Shown piece by piece: positions 13,825 through 26,080 of a stretch of DNA of 64,000 nucleotides (its first letter is position 1; every line of letters begins with the position of its first letter). Origin of the DNA: Ricinus communis (Eukaryota; Streptophyta; Magnoliopsida; Malpighiales; Euphorbiaceae); the NCBI RefSeq assembly GCF_019578655.1, contig NC_063262.1, forward strand, positions 19,723,582 through 19,787,581, given 5' to 3'. Made by a program: the position numbers and the translations under genes. The notes under the pieces are model-generated. The model did no database searches and had not been told where the DNA came from. It saw only the letters and a list, made by a program, of their open reading frames with translations.

Positions 13825-13920
13825 GGATGGCGTTTTGGCGGGATTTTGAGGTCTGTTGGCTTTTGCTTTAGTGAGAAAGCGAGGGAAAGTATAATAAACG
13901 GGAGAAAATGGGTCGGGTAT
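13825..13920 (-). promoter_or_regulatory. POLD1: POLD1 5' UTR and proximal promoter with E2F-like site
   Basis: On the plus strand TTTGGCGG lies at 13834-13841, about 10 bases before the start codon. It fits the E2F consensus WTTSSCSS. Plant replication genes, including DNA polymerase subunits, are commonly E2F targets at the G1/S transition, so a regulatory role is plausible but inferred. An AT-rich TATA-like stretch on the minus strand (rc of 13890-13899) lies about 70 bases upstream. The transcription start is unknown. Confidence 0.4.
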
Positions 13921-13924
13921 GGAA

Positions 13925-14150
13925 ATCCATTCTTTAAGTAATTAAGCCCAAGGCCATTTATTCTCTAAGGGATCCCATTTCAAATTTTATTTTAGGATAC
14001 TAAATAAAAGGAATTTCTACACAAATACCTAAAAATTAATTTTTATATTTACAATTTCAAAAATTAATAAAAATACATGCCAAATATAAAAATCTAACTT
14101 CTATGCGTACCAGTAAAAACACACACTCCATCAAACTTTACTGGTTGTCC
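13925..14150. other. AT-rich spacer upstream of POLD1
   Basis: This is intergenic DNA between the POLD1 promoter and the tandem duplication that follows. I saw no gene or known element. Confidence 0.6.
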
Positions 14151-15918
14151 TACTCAATGAATATTAATATTTGATTCTCTTCATAAATATATTTTTCTAA
14201 CCCAAACCATTAAAATAAATAAATAAAATAAGAAAAAGCTTAAATACATAGAAATACCATGAAAATTAATGTGCATTTTCTTAAAAAGTATTAATTGTAT
14301 AAAAATAATATTAAATAAAAATTAAATAATTTTAAATTCTAAATTTAATCTCACCCAAATATTTCATTTAATTTTAAAATTATATGTTATTTTACAAAGA
14401 GTTACAATAATTTTTTATTAGTTAATTTAAAAATTATATAATTGAATTCAAACTTTACCTTTTAAATTGAAAGATATAAAATATCCACTTAAATTATATT
14501 TTACAAAAATATATAAAATTTATTCACGATATATATTACTATTCATTAATTATTTCATAGCAGTTAACACAAGAAAATAAAATATAAAAAATTCTCTCAA
14601 TAAGAGTGATAATAAAAGAAAAAAAAAACTAAAAACCTAATTTGAAACTAAAAAATTAAATTGATAAAATAAGTAATTGAATCAGTAATTGTAATTTTAA
14701 TTATATGTATAATTTGTACAGTTCAAGTTAATGTAACTAAAAAAATATAGAATTTATACGATATGTAGCAAAAAAAATAAAAATATATTTCTTTTAAAAT
14801 ATACAATATTTTAACATAATATATTTAATATATAATGAGTTTATTTAAAGTATATGATACTTTAATTTGTATTGAATTTTATTTGTTCAAATTTTGAATA
14901 TCTATACATATAGGCGTAATACCTATTATCATCATAATTGACATTAGAAAGAAAATATAAAGTATATAAATTTTGATATAACATACATTCTCATACCGAA
15001 AAACAATAGTTTTCCAAATCTCACAGTTAACAATACATAATATACTCTAAGTATATTATGAGTATATAATTTACATTAAGTTTATTTCGAATATATAGAC
15101 AGTAATATTGAAGTATATTATGAGTATATTTTGAATATAGAAAAAGTATCATCGTAATATATTTTGAGCATATTCAACTTATACTCAATTATATTCAAAA
15201 ATAAAAAGATTCTATTCACACATATATTTCTTTGTCCCAAACCATTAGAAAAGATAAATAAAATAAAATAAGAAAAGCTTGTTATAATATATAAAATACC
15301 ATGAAAACTGGCGTACATTTTCTTAAAAACTTTTAATTATACAAAAAATAATATTAGATAAAAATCAAATAATTTTAAATTCTAAATTTGATATCACCTA
15401 ACTATTTCATTTAATTTTAAAAAAAATTATTATTTTATAAAGAGTTACAGTAATTTTTTATTAGTAATTTAAAAATTATGTAAATAGTTTCAAACTTAAA
15501 TCTTTCAAATGACAGGTCAAATATCCACCTAAATTATATTAAATTGTGTTTTGTAAAAAAGTAAAAAAAAAAAGTCATTCGTGATATATATTACTATTTA
15601 CTTATTTTATAGCATTTAACACAATAAAATAAAATAGAAAAAATTATTCTCTTAATAAGAGTGATAAAAGAAAAGAAAGAAACTAAAAATCTAATTCGAA
15701 ACTAAAAAATTAAACCGACAAAATAAATCAATCGAATCTGTGATTTTAATTTCAATTATATAAATAATTAATACATAGGATATATGTAGCTGAAAAAATA
15801 TAAAAATATGAAACAATTTTCAAGTATATAATAGTAAACAATATATATTAAGTATGTAACGAGTTTATTTCGGATATATGATTTTTAACGAGTTTTATTA
15901 GTTCAAATTTTAAATCAT

Positions 15919-15957
<39 letters not shown>

Positions 15958-16230
15958 CAAATCTGGACATAATACATATTTCTTCCCATTACAGCGGATA
16001 TTTGATAGAAAACATGAGGTATGTAAATTTTGATATAACATGCATTTTCATACCCAAAGATAGCTTTTCTCCGAATATATTATGAGTATATAATTTGCAT
16101 GAAGTTTATTTCGAATATATAAAGAGTATCATTAAAGTATATTATAAGTATATATTGAGTATGCAAAGGATATCATTGTAATATATTTTGAGCATGTTCA
16201 ACTTATACTCAAAACATGCTTATATTTAGA
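14150..16230. repeat. AT-rich tandem duplication, unit about 1.04 kb
   Basis: Two diverged direct copies lie side by side, about 14150-15190 and 15190-16230. Matching anchors include CCCAAACCATTA (14201 and about 15236), ATACCATGAAAA, TTTAATTTTAAAA, AATAAGAGTGATA, TTTTGATATAACAT and ATTATGAGTATATAATTT in the same order. The second copy has gained an (AT)n run at about 15922-15952. There is no long open frame. The age is unclear, but many substitutions and small gaps separate the copies. I do not recognise the family. Confidence 0.75.
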
Positions 16231-17835
16231 AATTCTTTTGTTGAGTTACACATTTAGACTAAAGCAATAAAATTTCTAAATGTATATAAGTCCTTTATAA
16301 TAAATCCAAATAAATAGAATCTACAATTAAAATATATCTAAGAGAAAATGATATCTACTTAGCTTTAAAGTGTATAATCCCATTACTAAACCTATTAATA
16401 AAATCATAAAAATACTTACTATCATATATAGTATATTAATAGAAAATCACATAACAATTACATTAAGTTTATTTCTCTAAATTTTTTTAATTTATCCATC
16501 TCTTTAAGCCTGCCATGATTTATACTCACTATCAAAACCTCCATTTTTCTTAGATTTTGCATAAGAAAATAACACAATTGCAAGCTTCTTTCGTTATTCA
16601 TCAACTTGTTGTTTAAAAGCCATATTAGACCTGTTTTTTTCCATAGAAAAGAACCCTATATCTATAAGACTAGTAAAATTGAAAAAATTATGAAAACTTA
16701 TAAATTTTATTTTTTAAAGATCTAATTAAAAAATATTTAATAAGATTTGCATTTTCTTTTTAAATATTTAAAATTTTAGCTATTATAAACATGAATTAAT
16801 ATGAATTAACACGATCTTATCACATGAATAGAAAAAATTAGATTTTTTATCTAAATTTTTAATTAATAATTAAAATTAACCGAGCAATAGTCTTCAAGTA
16901 AACAAAAGAGTAAGACTAGAATTATAATAAAAAAACAAAATTAAAAAGAGCAAAAGTATCACAATACATGGTCTGCTAAATTGGAATTCATTTAGGATGA
17001 TTCAAGTACAAATTTAATAAACTCCTTGTAGCTAAAGCACCAAAAGTTTCAGAATTTAATAAAATAACAAACTATATATAAGAGAAACATTACTGTATCA
17101 ACATTAAAAATTAATCTTATTAAAAAGACTTGAACTTCTTTTTTACAGAGTTGAAAAAAATAGATCTTTAAATGGTTATAGTCATAATCAGAATAATTCA
17201 ATTTCAAAAAGAAATTATAGAAATCCACCCACGTAAAAAAAATAAAATAATTGTACTTACAACACTTTAAAAAATATAAAATCATATATTCCTATTTATA
17301 ACCTGCAACCATAAATCATATTAAATAATTAAAAAACTATTCTTTTAGATCAAAGTTAATCAGCAATTGAATATGTGTAGTGATGTAATGATATTATTGA
17401 AAATATTTTCTTAAATCGTTTTGAGCTATTTTTCTATATTTATTTAAAAATACTTTTATTTATAAATTGATATTATTAAAGAAGAACAACAATACCAGAA
17501 ATGAGAAGGAGCACTATAAACTTCAAAAGCAATACAGATTTTAAAACTAAGTTCAATAGCAAAAACAAAACTTTAAAGAATAAAAAGGTGTAAAAATAGA
17601 GAAAGTAAATTAGCAAAAAGATTAAATTTGAAAAGCTAGCATATAAAAGTAAATTATATACGTAATTTTCTCTAAATAAACGTTACTTTTATCACAATTA
17701 ACCATTTTGACTATTTTATAACATAAAGTATTTTAGGGCAGCACTATTTTATATTTAAGTTCTTTTTGTATTGAGTTAGAGTACAAAATCTCGTTTTAAA
17801 AAAAATAATAATAAGTAATCATTTCCGTATGCATT
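16230..17835. other. AT-rich spacer without recognisable gene
   Basis: Low-complexity AT-rich DNA. A short stretch on the minus strand around 16480-16640 reads somewhat like coding sequence but has stops, and I could not assign it to a family. Confidence 0.5.
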
Positions 17836-18350
17836 GGATATTGTTATTTTTATTATAAAATTAAGTTTATATATAAAATTTAATATTTAATTTAATATTT
17901 AATATTTATTTATAATATTTTAAAATTAATAGTAAATTAAATATTTTGAAATATCTTTTAGTTTTTAAAGATTTTAAATATTATTAGTATTATAATACAA
18001 AAAATTTTAAAAATATTTATTAAGAAATTTATTTTATATAAATTAATATTATCAATATAATTAAAATTATTATTTTTTAAATAGAAATTTATATAATTAA
18101 AAATTAATTTATTAGTGAAAATAAAATTAAAAATAAATTAAAAATACTATGTTCTAATTAAAATTATTATTTAATTAGAAAACTAAGTTATTAGTTAATA
18201 TAATATTAAAATACAATTAATATGTTATTTATTAGCATTAAAATTATTGTTTCATTAGGAATATAACTTATTAATTGATAAATTAATAGAAAAATTATAA
18301 AATTACACATAAAATTTGAATTTCATATGTAGAAAATAAGTACACATTAG
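17835..18350. repeat. AT-rich interspersed repeat, copy 1
   Basis: About 500 bases here align in the same order with 63470-64000. Shared anchors are TATAAAATTAAGT near the left end, ATATAAATTAATA in the middle and AAAATTACACATAAA near the right end. It is very AT-rich and noncoding. It could be part of an LTR or a MITE; the ends are not defined. Confidence 0.65.
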
Positions 18351-19690
18351 TGCAATAGTATAAAAATATTTTAAAGATAATTATTAATTAATTTTAGTAT
18401 TATATAAATTACTACTGTCAATGTCAATACCCATTTTCTAGATCCAAATATCGATATAATTACAGAAAACTTTATGATAAAAGTTACTGTCTTTTTCGAG
18501 TCTCGAAAAATTGAGAATGAGTGAATCATAGTTAGGGTTGAGAATAATTGAGTTAAAATTATTATTTTTACAATCAACTTGGATTGTCAGAAAAAATTAA
18601 GTTTAAAAGATGAAATGACTGTTTTTACAAGTACAGGGATTAAAGTGTCAAATTTTTCTAAAATGTTTTGTGCATAAAGCCAATCAGCTCTGTATATAGC
18701 CGAATCGACTCTACACAGTGCCGATTGGCTATTTTTCGAGATTCAACACTTTTTCACACATATTTTTCACTTAAATGCTGAAATTAATGAAAAGATGTTT
18801 CTAAAAAAAATTTGTGATAATTATTGAAAATTTTTAAATATTTTTAGTGATAATTACTCGAATATAAAAGATTTTATTTTATTTCATTAGGTATTAATCT
18901 GATAAAAGGGAAAGATAATCAATTATTTTTATTTTAAATAATTAATACTTATATACTTCTTTAGGGTTTCCTAACCCTACTGCTAGAAATAAAGCAATAT
19001 GCTTTAAGCCTAGGATTAGCTACATTGATTAAGCAACTACATTCAATATTCTTTAAGTAGAAAGACTAGCAACCTATATGTTTTGACAAATATTTTAAAA
19101 AGGCAATGAGAGTTTTAGGAAACAGAAAGAAAAGCTACTAAGAACTAATATTAGAAAACTTTTAGAGAACGACAAAAGTTTTTTTCTAGAGCTTACGCAG
19201 AGTTGGATTCTCAACCAATCTTAGATTCAATTGCTTTATCATCTTTAGAGACTCGCAAAACAACAATCTACAGCTACAACCTGAGGATTCCCTCCACATC
19301 CACATCATCAACATTACGTTTTCCTCTTAACTAGTTATTTTGTTTTATAATTTTAGAAACATGATTAGGATTTTTTAAAATTTTATATGTTCTGTATGAT
19401 TAAAATAGATTTTCTCATGAATGAACATGTTTATAACTTGTTGGGTTTTGAATCTCATAATATGAACGTGCTGGGTTTTGAATATGATAATATGTCTTCT
19501 TATTGGATTTTGAATCTGATTAGTTAAATAATAAGGTAACATAATTTGATTTGTATTTTTATGTAATTAGATTAAATTCTTAGGGTTATATGATTGAAAT
19601 TTAGAGTCTGCCTTGAAATATCATATTTGCCTACTGTATGTTTTGATTTTTAAGCTTTACATTTGATAGGCTATTTATATAGCTACAATC
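18350..19690. other. AT-rich intergenic DNA with retrotransposon-like leader text
   Basis: There is no intact ORF. At about 18678-18738 the sequence starts AGCCAATC and ends GATTGGCT, an inverted motif that recurs in altered form near 21270-21345. At about 19436-19520 a unit containing GGGTTTTGAAT is repeated three times, about 31 bases apart. The block 18960-19330 has more even base composition and may be a decayed untranslated leader of a mobile element, but I cannot assign it. Confidence 0.4.
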
Positions 19691-19698
19691 TAAGGTAG

Positions 19699-21114
19699 TG
19701 AACCTATCGATGCAGACTAGCACTAATGCGAGTATCAAGGTTGTATTCTCGGGAAAGTGAAAACCTAGAATTATTACTTCGTTCTTTGTTATCTAACCTA
19801 AAATATATGATGATGAATTCTAAATTTACTAATAACTGGAATGAGTTCTAAATGAGATGCAAGAATGAATAAATGAATGAAATAATCAAGACAAGAAATG
19901 CAAACCCAAAGGGAACCTAAACTAGTTGGTAATCAAATAAAAGATAACAGATTGATGAATCCAATTATGCTACCCGTGGATGAATTCTTAACTGAATTCG
20001 GTCTCCCTCTCGAGATAACCGAATTCCTAAACCGAAGAATCTAAAATTGGAATCTCATCCTAACGATCGATTATTAAGTTAGCATTAAGCTTTAATCTGC
20101 CTCTATTAAGCTTTGTTAATTATTAATCCGGGTAGTCAATTACCCTTATCTCTAAGTAACCATTAACCAGTTCTTGCTATTCAAAATTCCAATTACTTAA
20201 TGAATTTCTCAATTACAGAAAGCAATATAAGGAACACAATTCACAATGTCTCATGAATAATGCGATATCTTATTAATACTGAAAGCAAGTAGAATACAAA
20301 AAGGAACTTAAACAATCCAACAATTTAGTACTAAGCCAACATAGTAAGGAAATCCCAATAAGTTTAATCGATCTAGATACACATGTTCATGTCTAAAACA
20401 ACTAGGAAATCAATTATAATGAAAGAATAAAGAAAATGAAACAGATATACCCTTTTCCCTCGGAATTAGATGGATACCAAAATCCAAATCTACGCTGCGG
20501 TTGATCTCCCAAATTGCCTTTTGATTTGCCTCAAAACCTACTCTTGATCTTCAATATGATGTTTAGACTAATAGAATCTGTCTTTCAATAGGTGAAATAG
20601 TCTCCTAAAGTCGAATATCGAAGTTTGGAAAGGTGGCTCGTGCATGTATGTAAAAATCAAGTCGGAAAATCGAACCCTTTCCGAAAGAACTCGATTTTGC
20701 CTATATAAATGTTTCCAACATGGTACGTGCTCAAGCTGTCTTTGGACCTTCGAGTCATGAAAAATCTGCCTCTTCTCCCCCGATCGTGCCCTCGCGATCT
20801 TGTGCCACCACAGGCCTTGATGGAGGTCGTGGTGGCCTCGGAAACCATCTTAGAAAGGTCACTTTTGAGGGTAAAATGTCGATGGTTCGGCAGAGTCCAG
20901 CCGTGCTCAACCTTAAAATGCTAGCCTTTGCTCAATTTGATGGATTATGGTACGTATTCGCATGTATTTCCCTCGAATACTGATAATGTCCATCGATAAT
21001 CACCTGAAACATGAAAGGAACCAAAACACAAGTGATTCTGGCATAAAACAAGATAACTATGCATAAAAATGGAAGTAATTAGGTATATAAACATGTGTAA
21101 ATTAATGCATATCA
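19699..21114 (-). repeat. Solo-LTR-like block, probable gypsy origin
   Basis: Read on the minus strand, the block begins TGATATGCATTAATTTAC and ends near TCTGCATCGATAGGTTCA, about 1.4 kb later. The order of text (TATGCATAA near the start, GGTGATTATCGATGGACA after about 120 bases, and a run containing CCCGAGAATACAACC near the end) resembles the layout of plant gypsy LTRs. There is no internal coding region and I found no matching target duplication, so the ends are approximate. The longest frames inside are short and unassigned. Confidence 0.5.
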
Positions 21115-21119
21115 ACATT

Positions 21120-21992
21120 CTTTTAGGTTCTTTTTGGTTTTATGTTTTTATGCTTCTCATTTTATTTTGCACATTTTACTCGATTTTCTATCTTTTGTGC
21201 ATGTGAAATCAATTCTTGGGCGTGAGAAATCGAAGAAAAATCGCAGAATCGACCCGTTGAAGCCTAGAGCCAATCAACTCAATGCAAACCTGATTCAACT
21301 CTACGTTGAACCAATCGACTCTATATCCTAAGCCGATCGGCTATGCACATTTTGGCTATAATTTTTGAATTTTTAATGTATTTCTTAGTAATATTTATGT
21401 ACCGTTCTTACTTCTTAGGTGTTTTTCTTTTATTCTTAGTTGTAGGAAGAGTTGTAATAGCTAAAATTATATTTTTGCACTTTTATTTATGCTGAATGTA
21501 TGCCAAATAGTTGTAATGTAGTTGCCTAATTAAAGGCCCGAATTAAAGCATAATTTATAATTGGGCTAAAAGTAAATGAAGGCATATAATTAATTAGTAA
21601 CATGGACTAACAAATCAAACATGAGTTATATTTAATAAAATGGCTACACTTAAGAGCACCTCAGATGCTGTAATAAATGCTTGTAAATATGAACTGTCGT
21701 ATTTATAGGGAATAACTGGTTAAACAATAAAATTAAAGACTAAGATAAACAAATAGGGAAGTTGGCTTCCGAATCCATATCTGGATGTGGTGAAGCTTCC
21801 TTATGAAATCTAATAAGCCATTCAAATTAGTAAAAGTATCTCGGAGAATTATCCGGGTGGCGACTCCATCTCCGCGCTAGTCTCTATGACTAGTTATCAT
21901 GTTCCTGAATAGGTTGAAAAGTCTTGCAGTACCGTATACGCTAGAGACACTTGGGCTGAAACTGCTGCCCACAGTGGCGACTCCGCTAGGGA
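21120..21992 (+). repeat. 5' LTR remnant and primer binding site of the Tat element
   Basis: The LTR remnant ends near 21973 (CCCACA) and is followed by TGGCGACTCCGCTAGGGA at 21975-21992, a tRNA primer site of the kind seen in Tat/Ogre elements. The segment 21745-21973 is homologous to the minus strand of 55372-55605. The left end is uncertain. Confidence 0.6.
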
Positions 21993-22739
21993 TAAGAGAA
22001 GTTGATTCCAGTGTATGTTTGTTTTCAATTTTATAATTTAACAAGTGATTCTTGCATCATTTGCATGGTTATAATTTTTTCATTCCAATAGCTCTCATGG
22101 CGTCGGTTAGTGGTTCTTTGGTTCCACTCGAACATTAGAATTACAAAGATTGGATAACCATCACTTATAAATAATAAGTGAATTTTTTTCGCCGCATGGA
22201 TCCTTGAATAGGGAGATGAGCCAAGAAATAACACCTTTTACCTGTAGGAGCCTTTTATCCTTATCCAAGACTCAACTCACGGTAATGACAGTAGTAATCT
22301 CCCTTAGTAATCCTATTGCTTGCTATCTTGGATGTTTTTCTTTATAAGTACTTAAACCCATATATTGGAAAGCCTTAGCCTAAAAACATGTGAAATTAGG
22401 CCACATGCTCAAAATATGCAGACTTTTTATTTGTACTGAAAAACATCATCTTGTTTGTTTTAAATCTACTTTGAGAGATTATGGCATGCGCGTCGAGCCT
22501 ACTATCCCCTGTTGATAGAAAGCTCAGACCCAAAATCTTAGAGAAGAAAGACTCACCATGAACTGGGAGAAAGAAGGTCAGAAGGATGCTTTGTATAATA
22601 ACTCTATATATGCTAACTCTTTTCCTTATTTTTGTGCATATCAAGTGCATCATGCTTCGCATGTATCATATTAACACTTTGTAGCCATATAGACACTCCT
22701 TTAGGTTAGAAAAGGCAAGACAATAGAAGGCTAGAGAGA

Positions 22740-24090
22740 ATACCCATCTCACCGAGGATCCAAAATGTGCTAGAGCTTCTCGAAAAGCCAAGACATCAAG
22801 CTTCCACTAGCGAGATTGACGCTACATCTAAGATGACTAATGAGCAAGACGTTGAGGCCCTCAAGAATGTTGTCATTGATGATTTACTAGGTGTGATCTG
22901 GGAGGAGCTCCAATAACTTTTGGCTGGGATAACTGCAAATCAAGTCTCGCCTTTCGCCCTAATTGCTCTAGTAGCTAACCTTCCCATAGTTGTTGATCCG
23001 GCTGTAATTGTTATTAAAACTGATGCCGCTTCCAATGCTAATATTGAAGACCCTGCTAGGAGAAGAGTGCCCTAGAATCTTTGGGACTTTGATAAGTTTG
23101 TGTTGGACCAAACTAAAAGCGAGATCTCCTTTGCCACTAATAAAGCTGTGAGTGGCTTTAGCGCTAGGCTTGACAAGATGCACGACATGTTGCAAATCAA
23201 AGGGTTGGATCCGACCTATGATTTTGAAGAATTAGTTTTGACGGGTGAAGATAAGATGCCTGTAAAGTTTAGGATAATCAAGATGAACAAGTTCAATAGG
23301 ACTAGTGAGCTGAAAATTCATTTAAGTAATATGTCACCATCATAGGATACACTAAGCTAAGCAGGACCCAAATTGTCAAGCTATTTGTATTGTCTCTAGA
23401 AGGACCAGTTATGAACTAGTATCATGGCCTAGAGAAATCCATCTAAGCTGAATGGCACGATTTATGTAATTCTTTTTTCAAGTAATACGACTACAATGCT
23501 CAGTTGGAAGTGTCAATCAGAGACCTTTAGTCCACCAAGCAACGGGCAAATGAGTCATTCTCTGACTTCTTGACCAGGTGGAGGAATAAGGCTGGGTTAA
23601 TGAAAAAATAAGCCTTTTGAAAAGGACCAGGTTAGTATGATGGCCTGAAATATTCTTATATGATGGGTTGAAAGGCTTCAGATGATGAAACATAAGATTT
23701 TCATGGATCTATATGATGACAGGCTTCAGGTCGAAGAGATAGAGATTGACAAGAGAAAGACTATGCAAACCGACAGAAGGCTGAATTATCAAGTTGGAGG
23801 GAGCAAGACCCTAAATGTGAATGCTGTCCAGCAACCAAGGAAATTTTCCAACTTCAAGCAACCTCTCTCGAAGATCTTTGAGAGGTTAGTACAAAATGGC
23901 TTGCTCCAACCAACCACCCTCAAGAACCCACCTAACCCCGACGCACCCAGCTATAAAGCAAACACCTACTGCAAATTCCACCAAGCACTCGGCCACCACA
24001 CAAACAACTGCATCCGGCTCAAGCGTGGAATTCAAGACATCATCGACACTAAAAATTTGATCGACCCAAACCAGCCCAATACCTGAAGGA
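22740..24090 (+). pseudogene. gag remnant of the Tat element
   Basis: The N-terminal part is broken by stops. Text near 23220-23335 (KFRIIKMNKFNRTSELKIHL) matches the conserved gag core of Tat elements. The open stretch 23682-24086 (134 residues) covers the C-terminal gag, with KFSNFKQPLSKIFERLV followed by NGLL and the Cys/His motif YCKFHQALGHHTNNC near 23967, the nucleic-acid-binding part. At least one frameshift and several stops separate these pieces. Confidence 0.75.
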
Positions 24091-24929
24091 ACCCTCTAAA
24101 AAATTATAACAATACACCACCTCCAAATCAAGTGTCCATGATCGCCCCTGACTTCAATGGAGAGGAGATCATGAAATCTTCCCAAGACATGTCCCAACTC
24201 GAGCCAGAGCTAAAACCAAATAGCCCAAAAAGAACCTACACCGAGCTAAGGGCATCACTATTTGTGGTGTTTTAACATCTAAAATGGAGCGGGGAACTCA
24301 AGCCTCCATCACCAAGAAGTAGTCCTACTCCTCACAATAACTAATATTATGAGTATTATTAGGTTTTTAGGCATGAAACGGATTAGTATAACCTTCTTAA
24401 GCACGAAATTCAAGACTTGATAGACTACGAAGAATGACGAGTGGAGCAACTTCCTCGGTATGAATGTGAAGACCTGTTAGGGCAGTCCTCGGGCAAATTT
24501 ACTTTTAAAGTTTGATATTCGAGGCCCTTTTTGGTTGATAGTCAGATTGAGGATATTGTGCCGAGTGGTTAAGGATCAGATGATGATCAAACGACCTATG
24601 AGCCTTGTCTTCTAGAGGTATAAAAGAAGGGTGAGAAGAAGTCAGTTATAACCATTGACATCTTGTACAACTATGAGGATGAGTGTGAAGTCCAAGACGC
24701 AAGGGCAAAAGATATATAGAAAAATAGTAACTTCGATAAAGAAGCTGAGCCATTGAGTAAGAGTGAAGACATGGGGGTGTAAGAGCTAAAATAAGTTGAA
24801 ATAACGCTTGAAGAATGAGACAAATAGTTGTTAGAGTAGCTAAAGAAAGACAAGAAGACAGCTGACATGTAGGAGCTGTTGATGCACTCATTGGATCACA
24901 GAAAGGCTCTAATCCATGCCTTATTTGGT

Positions 24930-25610
24930 ATAACTATTAGCACAGTAGGTGACTGACAAAACTACTAGGATGATCACTTTTTCAAACGAAGACCTACCAC
25001 TAGAGGGAAGAGACCACAACAAGGCTCTCTATATAGTAACAAAGGTCAAAGGGAAAAGCACCCTATGTGTGATGATGGAAGATGGGTTAAGCATCAATGT
25101 GTGTCCTTATCGCATATTCCTTAAGCTATAATGACTGCAAAAGACCTGAAACTATTAGATTGGTTATAAAGGCCTATAACAAAATGAAGAGAGACGTGGA
25201 ACGAATATTATTATTACTGGTAAAAATAGGTCCTATTGAATCCTAGGTGGAATTTACTATCCTGGACATCCTAGTAATCTTTGCTTTATTATTGGGTAGG
25301 CCATGGTTTCATACCCTGGAAGGATTCCTTTCCATTATACGTTAAAAAGTCAAGTTCCTTCATGAATGTAAGGTAGTGATTATTAGCACTAAGGGTGGTA
25401 AAGTTTTCTCGACCATTCAAGAAGCTATTAAAGAGATGGAAGCCCCTACTAGATTCCAAGTTGTTGTTATCTATGAGAATTACATGGATCTTAAAGTAGC
25501 CAGCATGTTTAAGAAAATGTACTTCATGCTTAGAATGAGGCTGGGAAAGAACTAGTAAGGTATTGTAGACCTGCAGAACTTCAAAGGTCAAAAGACTCGA
25601 CACAGACTGA
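24930..25610 (+). pseudogene. Aspartic protease remnant of the Tat element
   Basis: MITFSNEDLPLEGRDHNKAL at about 24970 matches the protease-proximal text of Tat pol. The active-site region reads VMMEDGLSINVCP, where the family has Asp-Asn/Ser-Gly, so the site is altered. LLLGRPWFH near 25286 is the second protease motif. Stops interrupt between them. The stretch 25610-26080, downstream to the solo LTR, is pol linker with one open frame of 98 codons (25829-26125) that runs into the solo LTR. Confidence 0.7.
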
Positions 25611-26080
25611 GTTACCGCGAGGAGGAAGACGAGGGAAAACTGAAGGAAAAGACTCTAAAAGACGTATTTGTCCAAGAGTACAAGCCTTACTCTAGGAAGC
25701 TCGAATCTATTACAGTAGTTGGGATTAAGGTACCGGGATTTGAAATATTCAAGAATCTGATCATCGATAGTCAAGCTGAGCATCAAGGAGGTTGTGATAA
25801 AGTCACCAACAAGGTAGAGGAGCTAAAGTTGGAAGAATTCATCTCCCTGAGTGAAAAGTTGAGTCAACAGGAGCTAGTTGCTCTAATCGATAAGCATATC
25901 ATTAATGAATTCTTTGATGATGTAAAAACGTCTGATCTTTATGAGGATGACGTTTCTTTTATTTTTAAGATCAATGATATAAAGTTCGATTTTGCTAACT
26001 TGTGCAATGTTTTTCTTGATGGTAGTGTGCATTTTAGTAATCATGACATGTGCATGTTTGACATAAATTACATTCAAATT

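Noticed and set aside
16480..16640. Coding-like minus-strand text
   Set aside because: It is interrupted by stops and too short to assign; kept only as a note in the spacer entry.
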